Program-made: the position numbers and the translations under genes | Source of the DNA: Henckelia pumila | Taxonomy: Eukaryota; Streptophyta; Magnoliopsida; Lamiales; Gesneriaceae | DNA: 64,000 nt | Direction: 5' to 3' | Assembly (NCBI RefSeq): GCF_033568475.1 | Contig: NC_133120.1 | Span: 88,368,151 to 88,432,150 of the forward strand | Shown here: piece after piece, positions 9,710 to 21,604 of the stretch | Position numbering within the stretch: the stretch's first letter is position 1 | Layout of the letters: each line of letters begins with the position of its first letter | The notes under the pieces: model-generated | What the model was told of the DNA's origin: nothing | The model's input: the letters and a program-made list of their open reading frames with translations, nothing else | The model's database searches: none

Positions 9710-12530
9710 TGAAACGACCCTAACTCTATAATAAATAAATATGCGGAAAAAATTTTTTTTATACTTACTAAATAAAATATGTACATATATGCCCATACAT
9801 ATATGCACAGAATAAAAATATTTAAAATGAATAAACAATTAAATACTTAAATAAAAATGCATTCTTAAAAATATAATAAATATCTGAGTCAAACATTAAT
9901 TAAAAATATACTGCATAAGTAAATAAAAGTTTGCATGCACTGAAAATATTAAATAAATATTCTAGACCCTCAATCACTGAAAATAATAAAAATGTATCAT
10001 GCTGACAAAAACAATAACATGCATAGCGACTCAGAATATTTCACGGTCACGGGGCCACTGCATGCATGCTCATACGTCCTCGCCTCCGGTGGGTACAATG
10101 TCATCCTCAACGTACTCACCTGCACCATACCAGTGTAGTGAGCCTAGAGGCCCAACATGCTAACATAACAAGGGTTTAAAATAATTTAAACCAATTTAAT
10201 ACTAATACATACATATACATGAATGAGCATGCTTAAAAATTTACATAACATAACTTACTTAAATAAACATAATACATAACATAATACATAACCATATTGA
10301 GCAATTTATTTTCTAACATAGCATGGTTGTATCCGTAGTGTAACCTTAAATCATACATTAAATACTGATCAGCGTGGAAACCTACGTACGTGGCCGGTGA
10401 CGAATCACCTCTTAAATTGGCAGTAAACTGCCCTTCAATCATATGGGGACGAATCCCCCTTAAATTGTCACACTACTTCAACTTCCAACATAAAATATTT
10501 TTATTGCTCAACTTAAACATTAAATCATGCATAAAATATTATTTCATGAATGCATATACTTGAATAAAATGTGTGTCCATCATATATATTTAATTTAATT
10601 TCTTATTAACATATAAATATTAAAATAACTCAAATGCATAAAAATAATTAAATATATAATCAGGACACATGCAAATTTTCTCATGGACGGTCCTGGACTG
10701 CTGGCCCTACACACAAGCCCATTAACTTAAAACTGGCCCATTAACATACTTAAGCCCATTAACTTAACTTTAAGCCCAAATAATTAGTCTAAGCCCAATT
10801 AAATTAAATAAGCCCATTAAAATTACACTAAGCCCAATAACACTTAAACTGGCCCATTGGGCCCAAAAACCCAAAGACTGGCCCATTAACTTTTATGGGC
10901 CCAAAAGCCCATAAAATAAATGGACTAACTTAATTAAAATTTTAAAAGTTCAAATAAAATTATTTGGGAGTCCAAATAATTTTATTTCAATTAAATTGCC
11001 TCAAAAACCCATTAATTCATAAAATATTTTAAAAATAAAAAGACTCGAGCCCGGCCCACCAAACCCGGACCCGAACCCACCCGACTTGACCCACTACTTC
11101 CTAGACCCGACCCAGGCCCTTGACCCGACCCGGATCAGCCCCCAAAGCCCCAACTCGATCACCCTCTTCCCTGCACTGCTGCGGCCACGAGCAGTTGCAA
11201 AGAACGCCGGCGGCCGCCATGCTCCGGCCACCCACCGGCCGGAGAACCACCCCAAGGACCTAGCCCACATCTAGACCTTTCTAACAAGCCAAGAATCAGC
11301 CCAAACCGTCGACTATGGAGTGAGAACGAAGCCCTGCAACCCGGCCCTTCTGCACTGTCGCGCAGACCCGAGCAGCTGCGGGAAAACCCTTCGTCCTCGA
11401 AGCTCCGACCACGAAAGCCCATGCAACCTTCTGAAAAAACTTAGAAAACTCAAAGGGGGTTCTAACCCAACCGACCTTACCCTAAATAGTGGCCTGAGGA
11501 AAAAGATCTCAGCCTTCTTCCCCAGAACCCTAAACTGCTCGACAGAAGCTTCAGAAAGGAAAGGCTTCGTTTCCTTTCTTCCTTAGCCTCCAGCCCCGAC
11601 CTGACTCGACCCAAGGGACCTCAAGGGACCCCTCTAACCGTGGACCAGCAGCCCACCTAGCCATGGACATGAAAACGTGAGCATGCAAACACCAAAGTCC
11701 AAACCAAGAGCAATTTAGGAGGAAAAATCGAAAAGCTTGTTGTCAAATATATCGATTCTGATGTTACACACCCAAACGCATACATATACTGATATAGGTT
11801 TGAAAAGTGGAGAAAAACATGCCTTAACACCGTAGATATTGATTTAACACGCGTAGGACGGACTTCGGGACGCCGGGACGACGATGGCTTGCTTGGAACC
11901 TTCGAAAATGGCTATGGATTCTCCTTGGAAGTGGCTATCTGATGAAGAAGAGGAAGACAAGGGATGGGGGTGGCGGCTAATGCTAGGAGGCGTGGGGTTT
12001 GGGGGTAGAATTAGGGTAATTTGGAATAATAAAGTTTTAGGTTAATTAAAATATTAATAAGGGTTTTAATCCCACAATATATAAAATTTAAAACCCTAAA
12101 CAATATTTAAAAACCTGATAACTCATGTGAAAATCCCGAAATTATTATTTAGGGAAATTTTAAAAATACTAAAAAGTCAATATTTTGGCTAATTTTGGAT
12201 AAAAAAAGACCCCTAAAATTAAATAAAATTAAATACTTAAAATTTTGAGATAATAAAACTCAAAATAATATTTTAAGGCTCCAAAAAGGCTCATAAAATA
12301 ATTTGGGTGGAAAGTTGTCATCTCGTCCGTCCTCGGTCCCGTCTACGCGATTAAATAATAAAATACTAAAAATCATATAAATCACTAATTATGGGTTAAA
12401 TGCTTAAAAATAAATTAAATCATGCATAAATAATTCACATAATTATTTAACCCATAAATCATAAATTTAAATAATTAAATATCCTAATTATGCAGGCGGA
12501 TTTATGTAATTAAAAATACCGGGTGTTACA
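9710..12530 (-). repeat. 3' LTR of the Tekay element
   Basis: On the minus strand it starts TGTAACACCC at 12530 and ends GGTCGTTTCA at 9710. It is nearly identical to 17381-20202. It includes a GC-rich stretch (11040-11650) with open frames in several phases that I do not regard as genes, and runs of 'GCCCATTAA' repeats (about 10,705-10,915). A block at 12320-12349 is also found in the LTR at 62759. Confidence 0.92.
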
Positions 12531-12544
12531 ATTCTCCCCCCCTT
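12531..12544 (-). other. Polypurine tract of the Tekay element
   Basis: The minus strand reads AAGGGGGGGAGAAT directly before the 3' LTR start, as required for plus-strand priming. Confidence 0.85.
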
Positions 12545-12575
12545 AAATTGAATTTCGTCCTCGAAATTAAAGTAC

Positions 12576-15500
12576 TTACCCGAACAACTCCGGGTAGCGA
12601 GTCCTCATATCCTCCTCGGTCTCCCAAGTAGCTTCCTCCTCCGAGTGATTCAGCCACTGGACTCTGACCATCGGTATGACCCGCGTCCTAAGCCTCCGCT
12701 CCTCTCTAGCCAAGATCCGCACTGGTCTCTCCTCGTAAACAAGATCTGGTGGCAACTGCAAGGGCTCGAAATCCAACACATGCGACGGGTTGGAGACATA
12801 TCTCCGAAGCATGGATACATGGAAAACGTTGTGCACTGCCGCTAGCCCTGGAGGTAGAGCTAAACGATAGGCCAACGTGCCAACTCGCTCCAAGATCTCG
12901 AATGGCCCTATATACCTCGGATTCAGCTTGCCTCTCCGCCCAAAACGCGCTACTCCCTTCATAGGTGACACCTTCAAGAATACGTGATCACCTACTGCAA
13001 ACTCCAAATCGCGACGTCTGGCATCTGCATAACTCTTCTGCCGACTCTGCGCTGTCCTCATCCTGTCTCGAATCTGCGTCACTATGTCAGCTGTCTGCTG
13101 CACAATCTCGGGACCCAACAAAATCCTCTCTCCAACCTCATCCCAATGCACCGGAGATCTGCATCTCCTCCCATAAAGTGCTGCATATGGAGCCATACCT
13201 ATAGACGACTGAAAGCTGTTGTTATAGGTAAACTCCACTAATGGCAGTCTAGTCTCCCAAGATCCTCGAAAATCGATGACACAAGCTCTCAAAAGATCCT
13301 CGAGAACCTGGATCACTCTCTCGGACTGACCATCCGTCTGGGGATGAAAAGCTGTACTGAACAAAAGTCTAGTCCCCAAAGCTGTGTGCAGACTCTTCCA
13401 AAACGCTGAGGTAAATCTCGGATCTCTGTCTGACACGATAGACACTGGTATGCCATGCAGCCTAACAATCTCTCTGATGTAAAGCTCTGCATACTGTGTC
13501 ATGGTGTAAGTAGTCCTTACCGGCAAGAAATGAGCTGACTTGGTGAGTCTATCCACAATCACCCAAATCGCTGTACACCCTCTAGTACTCCTCGGTAAGC
13601 CAACCACAAAGTCCATCGTAATATTCTCCCACTTCCATTCCGGAATAGGGAGAGGTCTAAGAAGTCCTGCTGGACGCTGATGCTCTGCTTTGACTTGCTG
13701 ACAAGTCAAGCACTCTGACACCACTCTCCCGATGTCACTCTTCATCCCAGGCCACCAATACAATAACTGTAAGTCTCGGTACATCTTCGTACTTCCGGGG
13801 TGAATGGAGTACGGAGATGCATGAGCCTCTGCTAGAATCTCGGCTCTCAACTGATCAACGTTCGGTACCCACATCCTCCCACGGTACTGAACGATGCCAT
13901 CCTCCACTGTATACAAGAGACTACCTCTGGCCTCATCTCTCTGTCTCCATCGCTGTAGCTCCTCATCAGTGGACTGTCCCTCTCTAATCCGATCTCTCAA
14001 AACTGGCTGCACCGTCAACACTGACAAGCTCGGTGCATGGCCGCTCGGATAGCACTCCAATCCAAACCTCTGAATCTCGGTCTGTAGTGGTAACTGTGCA
14101 GTCAAACATGATACCACTGACGACTTTCGACTCAAAGCATCTGCCACTACATTAGCCTTACCCGGATGGTAGCTAATGTCGCAATCATAGTCCTTCACAA
14201 GCTCAAGCCATCTGCGCTGCCTCATGTTCAACTCCTTCTGGGTGAAGAAGTACTTGAGGCTCTTGTGGTCGGTGAAAATCTTGCACTTCTCGCCGTAAAG
14301 ATAGTGCCTCCAGATTTTCAACGCAAAAACCACTGCTGCAAGCTCCAAATCATGCGTCGGGTAGTTCTGCTCATGAATCTTCAACTGTCTCGACGCATAC
14401 GCAATAACCTTACCACACTGCATAAGCACTGCGCCTAAACCAAGTTTAGACGCGTCGGTGTAAACCACTAACTCCTCATGTGGTACTGTCATTGCTAACA
14501 CTGGTGCTGTAGTGAGTGCTTCCTTCAGCTGATCGAAGCTCCTCTGACAGTCTGAACTCCATATAAACTTCGCATTCTTCTTGGTCAAGGAAGTCAAGGG
14601 TACTGCAATAGAGGAAAAACCCTTGATGAACTTCCTGTAGTATCCGGCAAACCCCAAGAAACTGCGAATCTCTGAAGCATTCTTCGGAATGCCCCAATTC
14701 TGCACTGCCTCCACCTTAGACTGATCGACTGCAACTCCATCTCTCGAAATAATGTGGCCAAGAAATGCCACCTGCTCAAGCCAAAACTCGCACTTGCTGA
14801 ACTTGGCATACAACCGATGCTCCCTCAAAGTCTGCAATGCGGTCTGAAGGTGCTGTCTATGCTCCTCGATGCTCCTAGAATAGATCAAAATATCATCAAT
14901 AAAGACTATGATGAACTGATCCAGATATGGCTGAAAGACTCGGTTCATGAGATCCATGAAAACCGCTGGAGCATTGGTCAACCCAAATGGCATTACCAAG
15001 AACTCGTAATGCCCATATCGTGTCCGGAAAGCAGTCTTGGACACATCTGCATCCCTAACACGCAACTGATGGTAACCAGATCGCAGATCGATCTTGGAGA
15101 ACACTGAAGCTCCCTGCAACTGGTCAAACAAGTCCTCTATCCTCGGCAGTGGGTACTTGTTCTTCACTGTGACTCTGTTAAGCTCTCGGTAATCGATGCA
15201 CAGTCTCATACTGCCATCCTTCTTCTTCACAAACAACACCGGAGCTCCCCAAGGAGAAAAGCTAGGTCGAACAAAGTCTTTCTCTAACAACTCCTGAATC
15301 TGCTCCTTCAACTCTTTCATCTCGGTAGGAGCAAGCCTGTACGGTGCCTTAGAGATAGGCACGGTGTCTGGCACTAAGTCAATACTGAACTCCACCTCTC
15401 TTACTGGTGGAATTCCTGCCACATCCTCCGGAAAGACATCCTGAAAGTCACGAACCACCTCTAACTCTGATAATGATCTGCTAGATGGCTCTGAAGTCGT

Positions 15501-15949
15501 GACAATACTCGCTAGAAACCCCTGGCAACCCCGTCTCAACAACTTCCTCGCCTGAATATAGGATATCACCTGAGGAATATCACTGCTCTGAGATGCATGA
15601 AAAGTGAACGGGTCGCCCCCTGTAGGTCTCACTGACACTGATCTCCGACGAAAATCAATCGAAGCTCCATTGACTGTCAACCAGTCCATTCCCAAAATAA
15701 GATCAAAACCACTCAAAGGCAAGACTACTACATCTGCTCGAATGGAGTGTCCCTGCAGCTCTAACTCCAGTCCTCGAATAACCTTCGAGGTAGACATAAT
15801 CTGCCCTGACGGCATAGTAACATCATACCCACTGTCACTACTCTCAGGTGTGATGCCTACCCGCCGGATAAACTCCAGGGAGATAAACGAATGCGTAGCT
15901 CCTGAATCTAGCAACGCAAACGTGGAGTTGCCTCCAACTAGAATTCTCC
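12576..15949 (-). CDS. Tekay pol: protease, RT, RNase H, integrase, chromodomain
   Basis: Uninterrupted frame ending at 12576. It has no ATG before the protease site; the first in-frame ATG is about 30 codons downstream of it. I therefore start the coding segment at the proposed splice acceptor, 15949. Domains in order, counting from the TTG codon at 15914: protease LDSGATHSF (residue 2); RT about 190-400 with YPLPRIEDL and catalytic FIDD near 340; RNase H about 470-600 with YTDASK, DLELAAV and TDHKSL; integrase zinc finger H-H-C-C (SECLTCQQ); catalytic D-D-E in [16 protein letters not shown] and GQSERV; C-terminal chromodomain ([14 protein letters not shown], then TRYPELF). The chromodomain and overall pattern indicate the Tekay/Del clade. 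It looks intact. Confidence 0.93.
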
Positions 15950-16152
15950 CTGCACGCAGAAAATTCCCAACAGATTCATACCACTTCTAATTTTTCCCAA
16001 ACGAGTCACTACAAGTTCTTAATTCTAATCACAAGTAAAACATGCTTCCTATTCTAACATGCAGTTAAATGACCCAAATAACAAGAACTTCAAATTAAAT
16101 ACTAAATCTTTAACCAAAGGAGAATTATTAAAATACTAGGGATAGGATGTAC
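15950..16152 (-). other. Probable intron between gag and pol (Tekay)
   Basis: A 203-nt AT-rich interval on the minus strand. The donor is ACCG|GTACAT (exon ends 16153); the acceptor is GTGCAG|GGAGAA (exon resumes 15949). Splicing restores a Gly codon and joins gag to pol in one frame of 1477 codons (1057 + 3374 nt). Without splicing, gag ends at a TAG five codons after the donor and pol has no start codon. The interval holds several stops. Its AT content contrasts with the GC-richer coding flanks, as expected for a plant intron. Use in vivo is not shown. Confidence 0.7.
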
Positions 16153-17209
16153 CGGTGATCAAGGAGGTGTCAGGATCGACCTCCTCAGCCTGCATCACGA
16201 ACACCCTACCAGCGGTGTTCTTCTTCCTGGGGCAGTTAGCAATCTGATGCCCCGGCTCTCTGCAGTGGAAGCAAACTCCTGCTCCCAATAGGCAAGGTCC
16301 CGAATGCATCTTCTGGCACTTCGGGCAAGTGGGATGAGCTATGGAATTAGGGGCCCCGCCCCTCTGCTGTTGCTGCGGCCTCTGCTGCTGTGGCCTCTGC
16401 TGCTGATTCGGGCTCTTAGCCGGCCCTGTATACTGCTTCTTCGCAGGTGGCTGCGAAGATGGTCGCTGATACCCTGTCTGCACAAACTGCCTCTTACCCT
16501 GCTGCTCTCTCTGGATCGCTCTCCGACCCTCCTCAGAACGCAAAGCCCTGCTGACTGCAGACTCATATGTAAACACGTCTGCCATGCGCACGTCATGCCT
16601 GATCTCAGCCTTCAGGCCCTCAACAAACTGTCGCAGTTTCTCCTGCGGACTATCAGCAATCATGGGCACAAAACGACAGCCCCTCTCAAACTGGCTTATG
16701 TACTCCACCACAGATCTGTCCCCCTGACGGAGACTCATGAACTCTCGGATCATGCGACTGCGCACATCCTCAGTGAAATATTTGGCGTAGAAGATACGCC
16801 TGAACTCAGCCCATGTCAGAGTAGGTAGATGGACTCCTCGTACTGCACCCTCCCACCATGAGGCTGCATCGCCTCGCATCATGTATGTAGCACAGCTCAC
16901 CCTGTCGGCGTCTGTGATCCCCATATAGTCAAAGATGGACTCCAAAGATCGAATCCATCCCTCAGCCACCAACGGATCGGTGGTCCCCAGAAACTCCTTA
17001 GGCCCCTTCTTCTGGAACCTCTCGGCGACGTCCTCCTCGTGGGACAGTCTGGGACGGGCTGCCTGCTTCTCCAGCAAGGCAGTAATACCCGCAATCATCG
17101 TGGCACTGGCCTGCTCCAGTGCTGTCATGGGGTGCTGCTGAGGTGGCGGTGGAGGTGGAGGTCTCCCACGTCGATTCACCTGTCTGGGAGGCATTCTGCA
17201 CCACCACAT
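16136..17209 (-). CDS. Tekay gag
   Basis: 357-codon ORF, unspliced form. A low-complexity Pro/Gln N-terminus (PPPPPPQQ) is followed by a retrotransposon gag domain at about residues 95-220 (WWEGAVRG, FRRIFYAKYF, LRQGDRSVVEYISQF), a Gln-rich linker (QQQRPQQQ) and a CCHC zinc knuckle CFHCREPGHQIANC near residue 315 for nucleic-acid binding. It ends at a TAG lying inside the proposed intron. The start codon follows the 5' LTR and primer site by about 170 nt. Role: virus-like particle structure. Confidence 0.92.
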   Translation of the reverse strand: MWWCRMPPRQVNRRGRPPPPPPPQQHPMTALEQASATMIAGITALLEKQAARPRLSHEEDVAERFQKKGPKEFLGTTDPLVAEGWIRSLESIFDYMGITDADRVSCATYMMRGDAASWWEGAVRGVHLPTLTWAEFRRIFYAKYFTEDVRSRMIREFMSLRQGDRSVVEYISQFERGCRFVPMIADSPQEKLRQFVEGLKAEIRHDVRMADVFTYESAVSRALRSEEGRRAIQREQQGKRQFVQTGYQRPSSQPPAKKQYTGPAKSPNQQQRPQQQRPQQQQRGGAPNSIAHPTCPKCQKMHSGPCLLGAGVCFHCREPGHQIANCPRKKNTAGRVFVMQAEEVDPDTSLITGTSYP

Positions 17210-17366
17210 ATTTATTTACGTAAATCGCCATGCATAACTAAGTGTTTTAAAATTAATGCTAACTTAAATTCTAGAAATTAAATCATGCTATAAACATTTA
17301 AAACTTACAGACCGGTAGCGTGGATTTCTGAGCTCGCATAGCAGTGAGGACCCCTCCGAGGACCGT

Positions 17367-17378
17367 GCTCTGATACCA
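17367..17378 (-). other. Primer binding site (initiator Met tRNA), Tekay element
   Basis: The minus strand carries TGGTATCAGAGC two bases inside the LTR boundary at 17381. This is the complement of the 3' end of plant initiator tRNA-Met and is the standard minus-strand primer site. Confidence 0.88.
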
Positions 17379-17380
17379 AC

Positions 17381-20202
17381 TGAAACGACCCTAACTCTAT
17401 AATAAATAAATATGCGGAAAAATTTTTTTTTATACTTACTAAATAAAATATGTACATATATGCCCATACATATATGCACAGAATAAAAATATTTAAAATG
17501 AATAAACAATTAAATACTTAAATAAAAATGCATTCTTAAAAATATAATAAATATCTGAGTCAAACATTAATTAAAAATATACTGCATAAGTAAATAAAAG
17601 TTTGCATGCACTGAAAATATTAAATAAATATTCTAGACCCTCAATCACTGAAAATAATAAAAATGTATCATGCTGACAAAAACAATAACATGCATAGCGA
17701 CTCAGAATATTTCACGGTCACGGGGCCACTGCATGCATGCTCATACGTCCTCGCCTCCGGTGGGTACAATGTCATCCTCAACGTACTCACCTGCACCATA
17801 CCAGTGTAGTGAGCCTAGAGGCCCAACATGCTAACATAACAAGGGTTTAAAATAATTTAAACCAATTTAATACTAATACATACATATACATGAATGAGCA
17901 TGCTTAAAAATTTACATAACATAACTTACTTAAATAAACATAATACATAACATAATACATAACCATATTGAGCAATTTATTTTCTAACATAGCATGGTTG
18001 TATCCGTAGTGTAACCTTAAATCATACATTAAATACTGATCAGCGTGGAAACCTACGTACGTGGCCGGTGACGAATCACCTCTTAAATTGGCAGTAAACT
18101 GCCCTTCAATCATATGGGGACGAATCCCCCTTAAATTGTCACACTACTTCAACTTCCAACATAAAATATTTTTATTTCTCAACTTAAACATTAAATCATG
18201 CATAAAATATTATTTCATGAATGCATGTACTTGAATAAAATGTGTGTCCATCATATATATTTAATTTAATTTCTTATTAACATATAAATATTAAAATAAC
18301 TCAAATGCATAAAAATAATTAAATATATAATCAGGACACATGCAAATTTTCTCATGGATGGTCCTGGACTGCTGGCCCTACACACAAGCCCATTAACTTA
18401 AAACTGGCCCATTAACATACTTAAGCCCATTAACTTAACTTTAAGCCCAAATAATTAGTCTAAGCCCAATTAAATTAAATAAGCCCATTAAAATTACACT
18501 AAGCCCAATAACACTTAAACTGGCCCATTGGGCCCAAAAACCCAAAGACTGGCCCATTAACTTTTATGGGCCCAAAAGCCCATAAAATAAATGGACTAAC
18601 TTAATTAAAATTTTAAAAGTTCAAATAAAATTATTTGGGAGTCCAAATAATTTTATTTCAATTAAATTGCCTCAAAAACCCATTAATTCATAAAATATTT
18701 TAAAAATAAAAAGACTCGAGCCCGGCCCACCAAACCCGGACCCGAACCCACCCGACTTGACCCACTACTTCCTAGACCCGACCCAGGCCCTTGACCCGAC
18801 CCGGATCAGCCCCCAAAGCCCCAACTCGATCACCCTCTTCCCTGCACTGCTGCGGCCACGAGCAGTTGCAAAGAACGTCGGCGGCCGCCATGATCCGGCC
18901 ACCCACCGGCCGGAGAACCACCCCAAGGACCTATCCCACATCTAGACCTTTCTAACAAGCCAAGAATCAGCCCAAACCGTCGACTATGGAGTGAGAACGA
19001 AGCCCTGCAACCCGGCCCTTCTGCACTGTCGCGCAGACCCGAGCAGCTGCGGGAAAACCCTTCGTCCTCGAAGCTCCGACCACGAAAGCCCATGCAACCT
19101 TCTGCAAAAACTTATAAAACTCAAAGGGGGTTCTAACCCAACCGACCTTACCCTAAATAGTGGCCTGAGGAAAAAGATCTCAGCCTTCTTCCCCAGAACC
19201 CTAAACTGCTCGACAGAAGCTTCAGAAAGGAAAGGCTTCGTTTCCTTTCTTCCTTAGCCTCCAGCCCCGACCTGACTCGACCCAAGGGACCTCAAGGGAC
19301 CCCTATAACCGTGGACCAGCAGCCCACCTAGCCATGGACATGAAAACGTGAGCATGCAAACACCAAAGTCCAAACCAAGAGCAATTTAGGAGGAAAAATC
19401 GAAAAGCTTGTTGTCAAATATATCGATTCTGATGTTACACACCCAAACGCATACATATACTGATATAGGTTTGAAAAGTGGAGAAAAACATGCCTTAACA
19501 CCGTAGATATTGATTTAACACGCGTAGGACGGACTTCGGGACGCCGGGACGACGATGGCTTGCTTGGAACCTTCGAAAATGGCTATGGATTCTCCTTGGA
19601 AGTGGCTATCTGATGAAGAAGAGGAAGACAAGGGATGGGGGTGGCGGCTAATGCTAGGAGGCGTGGGGTTTGGGGGTAGAATTAGGGTAATTTGGAATAA
19701 TAAAGTTTTAGGTTAATTAAAATATTAATAAGGGTTTTAATCCCACAATATATAAAATTTAAAACCCTAAACAATATTTAAAAACCTGATAACTCATGTA
19801 AAAATCCCGAAATTATTATTTAGGGAAATTTTAAAAATACTAAAAAGTCAATATTTTGGCTAATTTTGGATAAAAAAAAGACCCCTAAAATTAAATAAAA
19901 TTAAATACTTAAAATTTTGAGATAATATAACTCAAAATAATATTTTAAGGCTCCAAAAAGGCTCATAAAATAATTTGGGTGGAAAGTTGTCATCTCGTCC
20001 GTCCTCGGTCCCGTCTACGCGATTAAATAATAAAATACTAAAAATCATATAAATCACTAATTATGGGTTAAATGCTTAAAAATAAATTAAATCATGCATA
20101 AATAATTCACATAATTATTTAACCCATAAATCATAAATTTAAATAATTAAATATCCTAATTATGCAGGCGGATTTATGTAATTAAAAATACCGGGTGTTA
20201 CA
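17381..20202 (-). repeat. 5' LTR of the Tekay element
   Basis: Near-identical partner of 9710-12530 with scattered single-base differences (for example in the GC-rich segment around 18,880-18,930). It is bounded by the target duplication on the right and the primer site on the left. Confidence 0.92.
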
Positions 20203-21604
20203 AGTTGTCTGCAGGAATTGGTCCAATGCATAAAATTTTTAATGATGTAGCATGCAAGTGCAGGACTGATTCGAGTTTTTCACAGACGGTGGATAAACCA
20301 CCTTGAATTTCGCCACTCAAGAGAGGAGTATAGTCGGGCTATAGACTATAAATTTAGCGCTGACTGGGAGGCAACCCAGTGTTATTGCTTTTGTTTTTTA
20401 TTTTGTCTTTGTTTTGTTTTTATTTGAGTTTTGTTTTTTGTCCCATGCCAGTTGGTCGTGCCTACCAATATTCTAGAATGCTGATACCGTCCCGAAGGAT
20501 TCTGTCAAGAAGGAAGAGAATGAATCAAAAACCAGGGGAGTGTTATTTTTGTTTTCTTTGTGTTTTTGTTTTTCATTGCATTGTGTTTTTGTTTGAATTC
20601 TATTCATTGTTCTGGAGCATTGAGGGCAATGTTTTGGATAAGTATGGGGGGGTAGACTAGTTTTGCATTTGTGTGTTTGTTTTGCATCTGTCATGTTTCA
20701 TGTTTGTTTTCATATTGTTTATTTTTGTTTGTTTGTGTTGTCTTGCATGAGTGGGATGAGTCATAATAGCCAATGATGATGAAGTTTATGTTGAAAAAAA
20801 ATTTATTTTTGAAAATTTTTGCTCTTGACTTGACATGAGAAACTGTAGGTTGAATCGTGAATATTTATAAGCACTTGTGTTAGACCAGTGGACTGTAACG
20901 AAAGATTTGATGAAGTTTCTGTCTGTTTGACCATTGCACGGCAATAGGTGGTTTGTGGATCTTGATTGTGTTCTATGAATTTTGATGAGGCTCTAGTAAG
21001 ACACTTATGATCTTGGGCGCATCTAGAGAAAAAAAAAATTTTATACAATTCCATCCGGGCCTTGAAAGGATTAAAATCCTATAAAAAAATATTTAATTTA
21101 AGGCTAAGTATGCGGGTTAAATGGGATTGATGCTCCATCCGGGCTATAGACGAGGGGATTAGAAAGAAAAAATAGAATGATTTTTCGTATCCTAGCCAGT
21201 TATAGCTAAGTCAGCGGGTAATTATTGGGGATAAAGCAATATCGGGTGCAAAATCCGGAGGTGTGTAATTCATTATCTCAAGGGAGGTGGGTATGTCTAG
21301 AGGTCGTTGGAAGGAATGTGCACTTAAAAAGTGAAACTTGCACTAATTTGTTATAGGTCGCTAAGCAGATTTGAGACGAATTCGGTCTGAGTTGTATGAA
21401 ACTGGAATGACATTTCACACACACACGTTCACGTTAAATCGAAGGTATATTATGAAAAGTTGAGAGCATGTCTGTGTTTTTGGTTTTATGATTGAACTTC
21501 TCGGAGGCTTTGCATATTTATGAATCGTCATTACTTATGTTTTTGTTTGTATTTTGTTTTGCATGTCTTGCTCAAGGGCGAGCAAAAGTTAAGTATGAGG
21601 GTGT
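20203..21604 (+). other. Non-coding 3' region of the Athila-like element
   Basis: Continues the Athila-like element after the Tekay insertion. No gene is visible: stop-rich, with T-rich runs (20380-20760). It holds the conserved hairpin at 20363-20380 and a purine-leaning tract (AAGTATGAGGGTG) just before the right LTR. RT, RNase H and integrase would be expected before this region in a full Athila element and are missing. Confidence 0.7.
20363..20380 (+). other. Hairpin ACTGGG-AGGCAA-CCCAGT
   Basis: A six-base-pair stem closes the loop AGGCAA, with AGCGCT just upstream. A counterpart with the same loop and compensated stem pairs lies on the minus strand of element C (53926-53943). Function is unknown; an RNA packaging, dimerisation or stability signal would be compatible. 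Confidence 0.55.

Larger units (their letters stand above)
9710..20202 (-). mobile_element. Complete Tekay-type chromovirus (Ty3/gypsy)
   Basis: 10,493-bp element with LTRs at 9710-12530 and 17381-20202 and 5-bp target duplications AGTTG (9705-9709 and 20203-20207). On the minus strand the order is 5' LTR, initiator-Met tRNA primer site, gag, intron-like spacer, protease-RT-RNase H-integrase-chromodomain, polypurine tract, 3' LTR. The LTRs differ by well under 1-2% by eye, so insertion is recent. Long open gag and pol frames make it potentially autonomous. It is nested in the 3' part of the Athila-like element. Confidence 0.95.

Noticed and set aside
11086..11586. Open frames of 60-90 codons in the GC-rich part of the Tekay LTRs (also 18757-19257)
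   Set aside because: Present in both LTRs, open in several phases on both strands at once, no recognisable domain; explained by high GC content.
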